A stretch of 6,708 nt of DNA from Lachnospiraceae bacterium (GTDB lineage Bacteria > Bacillota > Clostridia > Lachnospirales > Lachnospiraceae). A model generated the notes under the pieces. The model did no database searches and was not told where the DNA came from. It worked only from the letters and a program-made list of their open reading frames with translations. The DNA lies in assembly GCA_017476305.1 (NCBI GenBank), contig JAFVAA010000747.1:1-6708 (forward strand), read 5' to 3'. The translations under genes were made by a program, and so were the position numbers. Within the stretch, counting starts at the first letter, position 1; every line of letters begins with the position of its first letter. Shown here one piece after another: positions 1-6,319 of this stretch.

Positions 1-152
1 AAAAGGAGCAGGTGGCAAAGTATTCGGGCATAGCGGACGGTGCTATCGTCGGAAGTGCGATTGTAAAAATCATTGCCAGATACGGAGAGGATGCCGGAGA
101 GAAGCTGTATGAATACGTCAAAGAAATGGTTTCCGGAATACCGGAATGCTAA
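1..152 (+). CDS. trpA: Tryptophan synthase alpha subunit, C-terminal end (5' partial)
   Basis: Only the last 49 codons lie in the window, read in the frame that starts at base 3 and stopping at TAA 150-152. The peptide contains SGIADGAIVGSAIVKII, which matches the conserved C-terminal part of tryptophan synthase alpha chains, where the Gly-Ser pair of the GSAIVK segment helps bind the phosphate of indole-3-glycerol phosphate. The tail that follows (RYGEDAGEKLYEYVKEMVSG) is the usual amphipathic last helix. The known family role is cleavage of indole-3-glycerol phosphate to indole and glyceraldehyde-3-phosphate in the cytosolic alpha2-beta2 complex, the last step of tryptophan synthesis. It is presumably the last gene of a trp operon whose other genes lie upstream, because a strong terminator follows six bases after the stop. 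The identification rests on motif recognition over a short stretch, but the motif is distinctive. Confidence 0.88.
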   Translation, partial: KEQVAKYSGIADGAIVGSAIVKIIARYGEDAGEKLYEYVKEMVSGIPEC

Positions 153-157
153 ACAGG

Positions 158-186
158 AGGAGGCTTAGAGCCTCCTTTTTCCTTTT
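158..186 (+). terminator. Rho-independent terminator after trpA
   Basis: A perfect 8-bp stem, AGGAGGCT (158-165) and AGCCTCCT (169-176), encloses a 3-nt TAG loop. G156 and G157 can add G-T wobble pairs. The stem runs directly into a T-rich tract (TTTTTCCTTTT, 176-186). It begins six bases after the trpA-like stop codon, so it should end the trp transcript and insulate it from the c-di-GMP genes downstream. Confidence 0.93.
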
Positions 187-207
187 CATTTGCTCCGCTT
201 TTGGTGA

Positions 208-225
208 AATCGAAACCAATCGAAA
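208..225 (+). repeat. Tandem 8-bp direct repeat AATCGAAA upstream of the promoter
   Basis: AATCGAAA occurs at 208-215 and again at 218-225, a 10-bp period that would put both copies on the same face of the DNA helix. The first copy also sits inside a short inverted repeat, TTGGT (201-205) with ACCAA (215-219). The repeats lie about 50 bp upstream of the proposed -10 box, where an activator could bind. This is direct sequence observation; an operator role is only inference, and the units are short enough to arise by chance in A-rich DNA. Confidence 0.35.
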
Positions 226-254
226 GCATAAATACAATTATAAAAATAAAATTA

Positions 255-283
255 TAGTATTTTTTAGTGAAATATGCTATACT
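255..283 (+). promoter_or_regulatory. Candidate extended -10 promoter for the c-di-GMP gene cluster
   Basis: TGCTATACT at 275-283 gives a TATACT -10 hexamer (278-283) with the TG dinucleotide of an extended -10 element one base upstream. Seventeen bases further upstream is only a poor -35 match (TAGTAT, 255-260), which extended -10 promoters tolerate. The region in front (225-270) is very A/T rich, resembling UP-element DNA. Transcription would start near 290, giving a leader of about 110 nt before the ATG at 402. The element lies between a strong terminator and the first gene, where a promoter is required. No experimental start is known. Confidence 0.55.
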
Positions 284-320
284 GTAGAAAGGAACATTAT
301 TGATAAATTTGAAATAATTG

Positions 321-344
321 GTAACAGGTCAGCGAGACTGTTAC
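321..344 (+). promoter_or_regulatory. Imperfect hairpin in the 5' leader of the diguanylate cyclase gene
   Basis: GTAACAGGTC (321-330) and GACTGTTAC (336-344) can pair as a 9-bp stem with one bulged G around an AGCGA loop. AAT (345-347) can add pairs with ATT (317-319) if G320 is bulged. It sits about 55 bp upstream of the start codon inside the predicted leader. There is no following T tract, so it is not an intrinsic terminator. It could be an RNA-stability or regulatory stem, or a DNA operator palindrome. I do not recognise a known riboswitch class; the conserved core of c-di-GMP-I (GEMM) aptamers is not seen. Confidence 0.4.
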
Positions 345-390
345 AATAACTATGCTTATCATGGCTTGAGATAGAAAACTACAGTTGTAC

Positions 391-395
391 GGAGG
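391..395 (+). promoter_or_regulatory. Shine-Dalgarno site of the diguanylate cyclase gene
   Basis: GGAGG at 391-395 stands six bases before the ATG at 402, the expected spacing. It supports 402 over the nearby in-frame Met codon at 414 (residue 5), for which the same site would be too far away. Confidence 0.85.
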
Positions 396-401
396 TCGGG
401 T

Positions 402-2273
402 ATGAGGAACAGAATGAAATGGTATCGGAGCAGATATATATTTTTAGCGATAACCCTGTTTGTGACACTGATCGGTGTTTATCATTTCAACCAGGAGATA
501 TCAGATGCTGTGGGAGAAAGATCTGCTTCTGATATGGAGAACAGTGCCAATGTGTTCAGTATGTATCTGAATGACTTTATAGAAGAACATATTTCATCCT
601 TAGAGGAAACGGCAGTTCTGATTGCAGACAGCGCACTTGCAGATGTGGAACAGACGAAGAAGATCCTGCAGAATGACCAGAGGGATTTCGCATTCTACAC
701 GATACTCCGGGAGACAGGAGAAAAGGAATACGATTCGGATGAGATTTCTCTAAATTTCAATCTGGTAAAAAGTGAGTTTCTGGATACCATCATAAAGGAC
801 AAAAAAACCGTGATCTACAGCAGCACGGTACAGGATGATGACCGTAACAAATACATTGCCGTCTGTACGCCTGTCCGGTCCGGCAGTAGTGTAGATGCCA
901 TTTTAGTGGGCCTGATCCGCATTACGGAGATAAATGATCTTTTACAACACTGGGAAGTCACACAGGATGGATGTGCCTTTCTGATGACCATGAGGGGAAA
1001 TTATCTCACCAGCGGAGAAAGGTTTTATGATATCCTCGCCGGGGAAGCCAGTGATTTCCTGACTTATATCAGCGAATGCAGTATCCGGGACAGCAGTTTG
1101 AAGAGCAATGATCTTTATAAAACGATGCAGCAGAAAAAGGATATTTCCCTGCGCTATACCTATGAAGGGGAACGATTTATTTCCGTTCTTTTGCCGGTTT
1201 CGAACTGTGAATGGTACATTGGCTATCTGACCAGGGAAAGGACGTTCTATATCAACAGCTACAAATTCAGTACGAAAACGTCTTTCTTCCTTTGGCTCGC
1301 AGGAATCCTGTGGGGAGGGATTCTGGTTTATACCGTTCTTCTGGTGTATCGGTACGGAAAAGAAAAGGAACAGTTAGAGCGTTATCGGACAATCAGCAGA
1401 CTGAACAAATCGATTCTCATAGAGATGCAGTTTTCTCCGAAAAAGCTTCAGCTTTTTGGCACTGTAAAGGAGTTCTTCAACATTGAAACAGATACCTTTT
1501 TAGGGGAGGAGGTTTATGAAGTCTACAATCTGGTCCATCCGGAGGATGTTTCTGTAAGAAAACGGCTGCATCAGTTCTTTGAAGATACGGCAGAGATTTT
1601 TTCAGCAGAGGTACGTATCGAGGTGGCAGCGGATAAATATGGCTGGTTTCGAATCATGGGCACTTTGATAAAGGATCCCCGTACCGGGAACAATGTGAAG
1701 TTTATCGCAAAGATAGAAAGTGCCGATGAGGAGATCGCAGATGAGAAGAATCTGGTAGAACGTGCGGAAAATGACCTTCTGACCGGGGTCCTCAATAAAA
1801 AGACGATGGAAGAAAGAGTGATAGCAAGTCTGGCAAATATACCGAGCAGTTCCTACCGGATTTTCTTCATGGTCGATCTGGATAACTTTAAAAATGTCAA
1901 TGATAAGCTTGGACATATTATGGGGGATAAGGCGATTGTGGATACTGCGAACCGTTTGTCCGAGATCTTCCACAGGGACGCATATGTGGGGCGTCTCGGC
2001 GGGGATGAATTTGCAGTGTGTGCATCCTATGTGGCATTTGATGAGGAAAGCCTTTATAAGTTTATTATGAAAAAAGCGGATAAGATCTGTGAGGTGAACA
2101 GAAGAACATATGCCAATGGGGATACTGCGATAAGTATCTCAAGCAGTGTGGGGATTGCGATCGCACCGGATATGGCTACGAATTTCGAGGATTTATATAA
2201 AAAGGCGGATAGTGCGCTTTATAAATCAAAGAACGGTGGAAAGAACTGTTACCATATTTATGGCAGAGACTAG
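402..2273 (+). CDS. Membrane sensor diguanylate cyclase (Cache-like sensor, PAS, GGDEF)
   Basis: Predicted to make c-di-GMP from two GTP at the inner face of the membrane. The 623-residue protein has a first membrane helix (about 12-29), an extracytoplasmic region of about 265 residues that looks like a double Cache sensor, a second helix (about 295-316), a charged linker, a PAS-like domain (about 325-445) and a C-terminal GGDEF domain (about 455-620). The domain opens with DLLTGVLNKK (from D458), carries the metal-binding and substrate segment DLDNFKNVND from D492, and has a perfect GGDEF at 533-537 within GRLGGDEFAV, so cyclase activity is expected. The inhibitory RxxD I-site is absent: HRDA stands in its place. 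Genes 2 and 3 follow on the same strand after 87 bp. The ligand of the sensor region cannot be told from sequence, and the Cache assignment is by topology and weak motif resemblance. Confidence 0.92.
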   Translation: MRNRMKWYRSRYIFLAITLFVTLIGVYHFNQEISDAVGERSASDMENSANVFSMYLNDFIEEHISSLEETAVLIADSALADVEQTKKILQNDQRDFAFYTILRETGEKEYDSDEISLNFNLVKSEFLDTIIKDKKTVIYSSTVQDDDRNKYIAVCTPVRSGSSVDAILVGLIRITEINDLLQHWEVTQDGCAFLMTMRGNYLTSGERFYDILAGEASDFLTYISECSIRDSSLKSNDLYKTMQQKKDISLRYTYEGERFISVLLPVSNCEWYIGYLTRERTFYINSYKFSTKTSFFLWLAGILWGGILVYTVLLVYRYGKEKEQLERYRTISRLNKSILIEMQFSPKKLQLFGTVKEFFNIETDTFLGEEVYEVYNLVHPEDVSVRKRLHQFFEDTAEIFSAEVRIEVAADKYGWFRIMGTLIKDPRTGNNVKFIAKIESADEEIADEKNLVERAENDLLTGVLNKKTMEERVIASLANIPSSSYRIFFMVDLDNFKNVNDKLGHIMGDKAIVDTANRLSEIFHRDAYVGRLGGDEFAVCASYVAFDEESLYKFIMKKADKICEVNRRTYANGDTAISISSSVGIAIAPDMATNFEDLYKKADSALYKSKNGGKNCYHIYGRD

Positions 2274-2351
2274 TGTGTCAGTACACGAGTACAATCAGGG
2301 AAGAAAAGCAAACAGCAAGTTCGTTTTTATGGGGAAAGATATCAACAATCC

Positions 2352-2371
2352 GGAGAAAGAATGGGGGAAGG
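2352..2371 (+). promoter_or_regulatory. Two overlapping ribosome-binding options for the second c-di-GMP gene
   Basis: GGAG at 2352-2355 lies five bases before ATG 2361, and GGGGGAAGG at 2363-2371 lies four bases before the in-frame ATG at 2376. Either can start the protein, and the choice changes it by five residues (MGEGR). I kept 2361 because its spacing is more standard, but 2376 remains a real alternative. The remainder of the 87-bp gap (2274-2351) shows no terminator and no convincing promoter. Confidence 0.5.
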
Positions 2372-4301
2372 TCGTATGAATGGGTATTTGTCATGTGAAG
2401 TGGTCTCGCTGGCAATGTTAGCGATCACACTTTTCTTTTACAACTATAAAAACTGGATCGATGTAAAAAAGAACAGAATCTATCTGGAACTGTTACATTG
2501 GGGGATTGCAGCTCTTTTGGCGAACGTGATCGGAAATGGCCTTTTGCTCCTGTTGCCGCATGATACAAAAATCATCAAAATTGTTTCCGGTATGTTTATG
2601 AGTGTTTTAGCGGTCGGACTCTGCTTTCAGTTCTATCTTTACGATACGGCTTATGTAAAGTTCAACGAAAAGCATCTGAAGTGGGAAAAGCTGCTTTTGA
2701 ACGGTCTGGCAGCCGCCAGCCTCTTGTTTGTGATACTTTCACCGGTCATAGGCTATGGAAGGCTGCAAAAATATCATATTGCGGATGCGTATGGACGGGG
2801 GAACCGGATTCAGAGTGCGGTCATGCTGCTCTGTGTATTTTCGGGGCTGACGCATATTACCTGTCATAAAAGAAAAATAGCGAAGCGTGAATTTGTAATC
2901 CTGATGGTGCTAAATCTGGCATTGTGTCTGGATATCGCATTGGAGATGTTTTTTGGCACAGGTAATCTGCTTTCCTATTATTTGCTTTCCGTGGTGTTAG
3001 TAGTAGATTATATGCTTTTACATAATATGGATCAGTACAGATTTAAGTCAAGCGGCTGCTTTGCCAGGGGGGGATTATATGAAGTCCTTCAGGAGCGGGA
3101 GAAATACCGGGAAAATTTTTATTGCTTAGGAGTAGCGATTAAAAATATCGAAAGTATTACGAATTATTGTACAGAGGATGAGATCGTAGAGTTTCATCGC
3201 CGGATGGGCGGGCTGTTACAGAAAAATTGCGGAAAGCATGCGGTGTATCATACCCATAGCTTTGAATATATGCTTTTGTATCCGTCTGAGCTTCAGGTAG
3301 AGAAAAAGCATAAGCTTCTTTTGGAAAAGCTGCCGGATTATATTCGGATCAACGATAAAAATGTGGCTCTTTCTGTGGATTATTATGCTGTGGAGTTCGC
3401 GGATGCGGATTATACGATGGAGAATTTTAACAGTGTGATTACGAGTATGCGCAAGCTGTCCGCAAAGCAGACGAATAAAGAGACGTTGATCCATTATCAT
3501 GGAAACAGACAAAGGGATATTGAAAAGAATTTAGAGGCGATGCGTGTCGTGAACCATTCGATTACGAACCGGGAATTTCTTTTAGATATGGTTCCGATTC
3601 AGTCAAAGAAGAATCCGGAGAAGTTTATTTTGGAGTCCGTTGCATATGAAAAGCTGCAGGATGGTGAACTCATTCATCAGGAGGAGCTGTGGCGGTTGTC
3701 TGAAAGGATGGGACTTGCGAAAGAGTTCGGGAAAGCTCTTTTGGAGCAGATCGGTAAGCATGTTGCAAAGGAGGAGTTAGTGACCTCCGGCATCAAAAAG
3801 GTTCATGTCAATATGACCAGTGGGCAGTTAGAGGATCCGGAGCTTGCGAGAGAGTATATCAGTATTTTAAAGAAGTATCATATACCAGGTCAGTTTATCT
3901 GCTTCGAAGTGAATCTGAATATGAATTCGGATTATAAAAAGCTGGAGGAGGTCTTTGGCGTTTTGCGTGGAAATGGGATTTCTTTCCTGTTAGATCAGTT
4001 TGGAGTGAGTGTGTGCAGTTTGAAAACTGTGATCAATATGCCGTTTGATGCCGTGAAGATCCATCGCCGTATCACGAGGGCGTTTTGTGCCGGGACGAGT
4101 AATCAGCTTCCATATCTTTTGGATATGCTGAATGCGAAAAACTGGAATGTTGTCGTAGATGGGATCGATGAAGTGGTATGGGCGCAGAAGCTTGCGAATT
4201 TAACGTTTTCCTATGCCCAGGGAGAGGAGATTAAGAGGTTGTATGAACACAAACAGCCCAGTGCCCCGGAAAACGAGATAGGAGGTGCACTGGTTGGATA
4301 A
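2361..4301 (+). CDS. 7-TM protein with degenerate GGDEF and degenerate EAL domains (probable non-catalytic c-di-GMP signalling protein)
   Basis: A 646-residue membrane protein with about seven hydrophobic helices in residues 9-222, then a GGDEF-like region (about 235-385) and an EAL-like region (about 390-635). The GGDEF signature is replaced by HSFEY (299-303) and the metal-binding DxDxFK segment by a sequence without Asp, so it should not make c-di-GMP. In the EAL part the motif reads ESV (E425), and several pocket residues persist: N484 (VHVNMT), E516 (FEVNL), D545, K566 and Q620. However, the DDFGTG loop is DQFGVS, with the second Asp changed to Q546; VKIDKS is VKIHRR; and AEGIE is VDGID, with Glu changed to D600. 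Phosphodiesterase activity is therefore unlikely, while nucleotide binding is conceivable. It is a tandem paralog of the next gene and overlaps it by 8 nt. Function is inferred: a c-di-GMP receptor or a regulatory partner. Confidence 0.88.
   Translation: MGEGRMNGYLSCEVVSLAMLAITLFFYNYKNWIDVKKNRIYLELLHWGIAALLANVIGNGLLLLLPHDTKIIKIVSGMFMSVLAVGLCFQFYLYDTAYVKFNEKHLKWEKLLLNGLAAASLLFVILSPVIGYGRLQKYHIADAYGRGNRIQSAVMLLCVFSGLTHITCHKRKIAKREFVILMVLNLALCLDIALEMFFGTGNLLSYYLLSVVLVVDYMLLHNMDQYRFKSSGCFARGGLYEVLQEREKYRENFYCLGVAIKNIESITNYCTEDEIVEFHRRMGGLLQKNCGKHAVYHTHSFEYMLLYPSELQVEKKHKLLLEKLPDYIRINDKNVALSVDYYAVEFADADYTMENFNSVITSMRKLSAKQTNKETLIHYHGNRQRDIEKNLEAMRVVNHSITNREFLLDMVPIQSKKNPEKFILESVAYEKLQDGELIHQEELWRLSERMGLAKEFGKALLEQIGKHVAKEELVTSGIKKVHVNMTSGQLEDPELAREYISILKKYHIPGQFICFEVNLNMNSDYKKLEEVFGVLRGNGISFLLDQFGVSVCSLKTVINMPFDAVKIHRRITRAFCAGTSNQLPYLLDMLNAKNWNVVVDGIDEVVWAQKLANLTFSYAQGEEIKRLYEHKQPSAPENEIGGALVG
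4280..4286 (+). promoter_or_regulatory. Shine-Dalgarno AGGAGGT that decides the TTG start of the phosphodiesterase gene
   Basis: AGGAGGT at 4280-4286 is close to a perfect anti-16S match. It physically overlaps an in-frame GTG at 4285, so that codon cannot use it, and only a stray GGA lies further upstream. The in-frame TTG at 4294 sits eight bases after the GGAGG core, an ideal spacing. The next in-frame ATG (4327) has no ribosome-binding site. The site lies inside the end of the preceding gene, so translation is probably coupled. Confidence 0.85.
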
Positions 4302-6246
4302 TCTGCTGTTTTTTGAAATCGCCGCGATGGGCTTTTATGCATTGATTTTTTTTATAGATTTGATAAAAAAACAATTACCGACGAAAAGAACGGTATTTTT
4401 CCAGCTTTTTTTATGTGCACTGACGCTGAATGCCTTTTTTTCTGTAGATGTGATTTTGTCAAAGCAGTACGGAAAGACCCTGGTGCTGAGTGAAGCACTG
4501 CAGGTGATATCTCTTTTTATGGAGGTCGGCTGCTGCATTTTTCTGCATATGTATATTTTGGCGACGGTGCATAAACTGGGTTCCCATTTTATTACTACCA
4601 TTATTTTTGGTCTGATTCCAAATACGATTTTGACGATTTTTGTTCTTTTTTCTCCATTTTTAAAGCTTGCATATTGGTTCGATGAGACCGGAGAGATGCA
4701 CAGGACCACTCTTTTTGTGGTCGGCGGGGTTTTGATTTTTCTTAACCTTTTGGTCGATTTGGGAGTGGTATGGAGATTTAACCACAGGGCTACCGTAAGG
4801 AGGAAAAAACTGTATAGTCTTTTGATTGCAGTCTTTATGATATCCATTACGATGGAAATTTTTAATCTTCCTTACTTTTCTGTCTGGCATATTTGCATGG
4901 TGTTTTTTATCTATGCTTATTATTTGGCACAGCAGAGTCCGGATTTTTATGTGGACAATGTTACGGGACATTTTAACAGGAATGGCTTTGCAGATGTGTT
5001 ATATGAACGGATCCAGTATAAAATTCCCACCTCCTGCCTTTTGGTACGGGTGGCGAAGTTCGAATCCATGAATCAGATTTATAGTGCAGAGCTTTTACAG
5101 AAAATTCAGAGGGAAATAGGAAAGGTGATCGTGCAGAACAGCGGCGAGGCTGTGGTCTATCATATCAGTTCGTCTACCTTTGCGGTACTGCTGCGTTCCC
5201 GTTCTGACGTAGAGGTGCTTTACTACCGGATAAAGGAAAATCTGAAGCATACCTGGAATATGGGAGATACTCTGGTCAATCATGAATATTGCTTTTATGA
5301 GGTGACTTATCCGGAGTACGGTACGGATTACGATGAGATCGTGCAGAAGATCCACTACGCACGCTCTGACCATGAGGGACATCATAAATTAGGGGAGCTC
5401 GTACATTTAAAGGAGGGCTCCGTACAGGAGGCTGCGGAAAGACAGGAGGTTTCCCATCTGATCGAGGAAGCTATCATGGACAATACCCTGGAAATTCATT
5501 TTCAGCCTATTTTTTCTTTCGAAAAGGGGACGATCACTTCTTTAGAGGTCCTGGCACGTTTGAAAAATAAAAACAGAGAGTATATTGATCCGGAGTATTT
5601 TATCCGGGTGGCAGAGGAAAATCATACGATCATCGAATTGGGGCTGCAGGTATTTCGAAAGGCTTGTATGTTTGCGAGCAAAAATCATATTTTTGATATG
5701 GGCATTGAAAATATCAGTATTAATCTTTCGCCTGCACAGTGCCGGTATGAGCATCTGACCGAGGAGCTGGTGGAGATTGCCAGTCAGTATCAGATGCCGA
5801 TGGAGAGAATCCATCTGGAGATTACGGAGAGTGAATTCGTGGATAAAAAGGCAGTTGAGGAAACCCTGTATCGCCTGAAGGAGACTGGGGCGAAGGTGGC
5901 TTTGGATGATTTTGGAACGGGATTTTCCACGCTTTCGCATATTATGGATCTGCCTGTGGATTTTGTAAAAATTGATAAAAGCCTGATCTGGTCTTTCGCA
6001 GAAGGGAAAAATCAGTTCTTAAACGATCTGATGCCGATGATAAAGGCAGAGGGCAAGCAGATCGTCGCAGAGGGGATAGAAAGTGCGGAGCATATTGATA
6101 TCATCAAGAGACTGCAGGGAGATTATCTGCAGGGGTATTATTATTCGAAGCCTTTGCCGGAGGCAGAGGTTCTCCGGTATTTAAAGCGGTTCAACCTTTC
6201 CGATGAAAGTGAGTTGAAGTCGGAGGCTTTTGTACAGCCGGTGTAG
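4294..6246 (+). CDS. 7-TM c-di-GMP phosphodiesterase with inactive GGDEF and intact EAL domain
   Basis: Predicted to hydrolyse c-di-GMP to linear pGpG at the membrane. Numbering is from the TTG start (650 residues). About seven hydrophobic helices fill residues 4-208. A GGDEF-like domain follows (about 215-385); it opens with DNVTGHFNRNGF but has SSSTF (292-296) where GGDEF should be and lacks the metal-binding Asp, so it is not a cyclase. The EAL domain (about 400-635) has every hallmark: EVL at E418, N477 in INLSP, E509 in LEITES, D538-D539 in LDDFGTGFSTL, K559 in VKIDKS, E593 in VAEGIE and Q613 in QGYYYSKPLP. EVL in place of EAL is a common active variant. An in-frame GTG at 4285 would add three residues but is the poorer start. 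Its first 8 nt overlap the upstream paralog. The inactive GGDEF domain may sense GTP, as known for some GGDEF-EAL proteins, but that is inference here. Confidence 0.93.
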   Translation: MDNLLFFEIAAMGFYALIFFIDLIKKQLPTKRTVFFQLFLCALTLNAFFSVDVILSKQYGKTLVLSEALQVISLFMEVGCCIFLHMYILATVHKLGSHFITTIIFGLIPNTILTIFVLFSPFLKLAYWFDETGEMHRTTLFVVGGVLIFLNLLVDLGVVWRFNHRATVRRKKLYSLLIAVFMISITMEIFNLPYFSVWHICMVFFIYAYYLAQQSPDFYVDNVTGHFNRNGFADVLYERIQYKIPTSCLLVRVAKFESMNQIYSAELLQKIQREIGKVIVQNSGEAVVYHISSSTFAVLLRSRSDVEVLYYRIKENLKHTWNMGDTLVNHEYCFYEVTYPEYGTDYDEIVQKIHYARSDHEGHHKLGELVHLKEGSVQEAAERQEVSHLIEEAIMDNTLEIHFQPIFSFEKGTITSLEVLARLKNKNREYIDPEYFIRVAEENHTIIELGLQVFRKACMFASKNHIFDMGIENISINLSPAQCRYEHLTEELVEIASQYQMPMERIHLEITESEFVDKKAVEETLYRLKETGAKVALDDFGTGFSTLSHIMDLPVDFVKIDKSLIWSFAEGKNQFLNDLMPMIKAEGKQIVAEGIESAEHIDIIKRLQGDYLQGYYYSKPLPEAEVLRYLKRFNLSDESELKSEAFVQPV

Positions 6247-6308
6247 GAAACCAGGGATTGTTTACGATAAGGAATGTTTAGTGATTGACAGTTCCCAAAA
6301 AGAAGAAT

Positions 6309-6313
6309 GGAGG
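6309..6313 (+). promoter_or_regulatory. Shine-Dalgarno site of the class II aldolase gene
   Basis: GGAGG at 6309-6313 is six bases upstream of ATG 6320, fixing that start over the in-frame Met at residue 6. The 73-bp gap before the gene (6247-6319) holds no hairpin with a T tract, so read-through from the phosphodiesterase gene is possible. Confidence 0.85.
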
Positions 6314-6319
6314 TTATTT

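Noticed and set aside
146..349. A 67-codon + strand ORF spanning the trpA end, the terminator and the promoter region
   Set aside because: It overlaps the trpA-like stop, reads through the terminator hairpin and A/T-rich promoter DNA, has no ribosome-binding site, and its product shows no recognisable pattern.
281..385. A 7-bp inverted repeat, ACTGTAG (281-287) with CTACAGT (379-385), flanking the leader
   Set aside because: The first arm overlaps the proposed -10 and would be upstream of the transcript start, and a 7-bp match over 100 bp of A/T-rich DNA is easily chance.
290..401. A c-di-GMP riboswitch in the leader of the first c-di-GMP gene
   Set aside because: The conserved core and tetraloop-receptor pattern of the c-di-GMP-I class is not seen, and the only stem (321-344) is too simple. 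Class II was not excluded by any search.
2274..2360. An internal promoter or terminator in the gap between genes 1 and 2
   Set aside because: GTGT/ACAC (2275-2286) is only a 4-bp stem without a T tract, and no -35/-10 pair with proper spacing is visible.
4335..4847. A 170-codon minus-strand ORF inside the phosphodiesterase gene
   Set aside because: It lies opposite the membrane region of a well-supported gene; its lysine- and isoleucine-rich product is what the reverse of T-rich hydrophobic codons gives. The other minus-strand ORFs at 1571-1973, 3216-3512, 4660-4971, 5095-5385, 5542-5940 and 6341-6568 are similar shadows.
6285..6290. A perfect TTGACA -35 hexamer before the aldolase gene
   Set aside because: No -10 hexamer lies at 16-18 bp spacing; that position is occupied by the TGGAGG ribosome-binding site, so a promoter is not supported.
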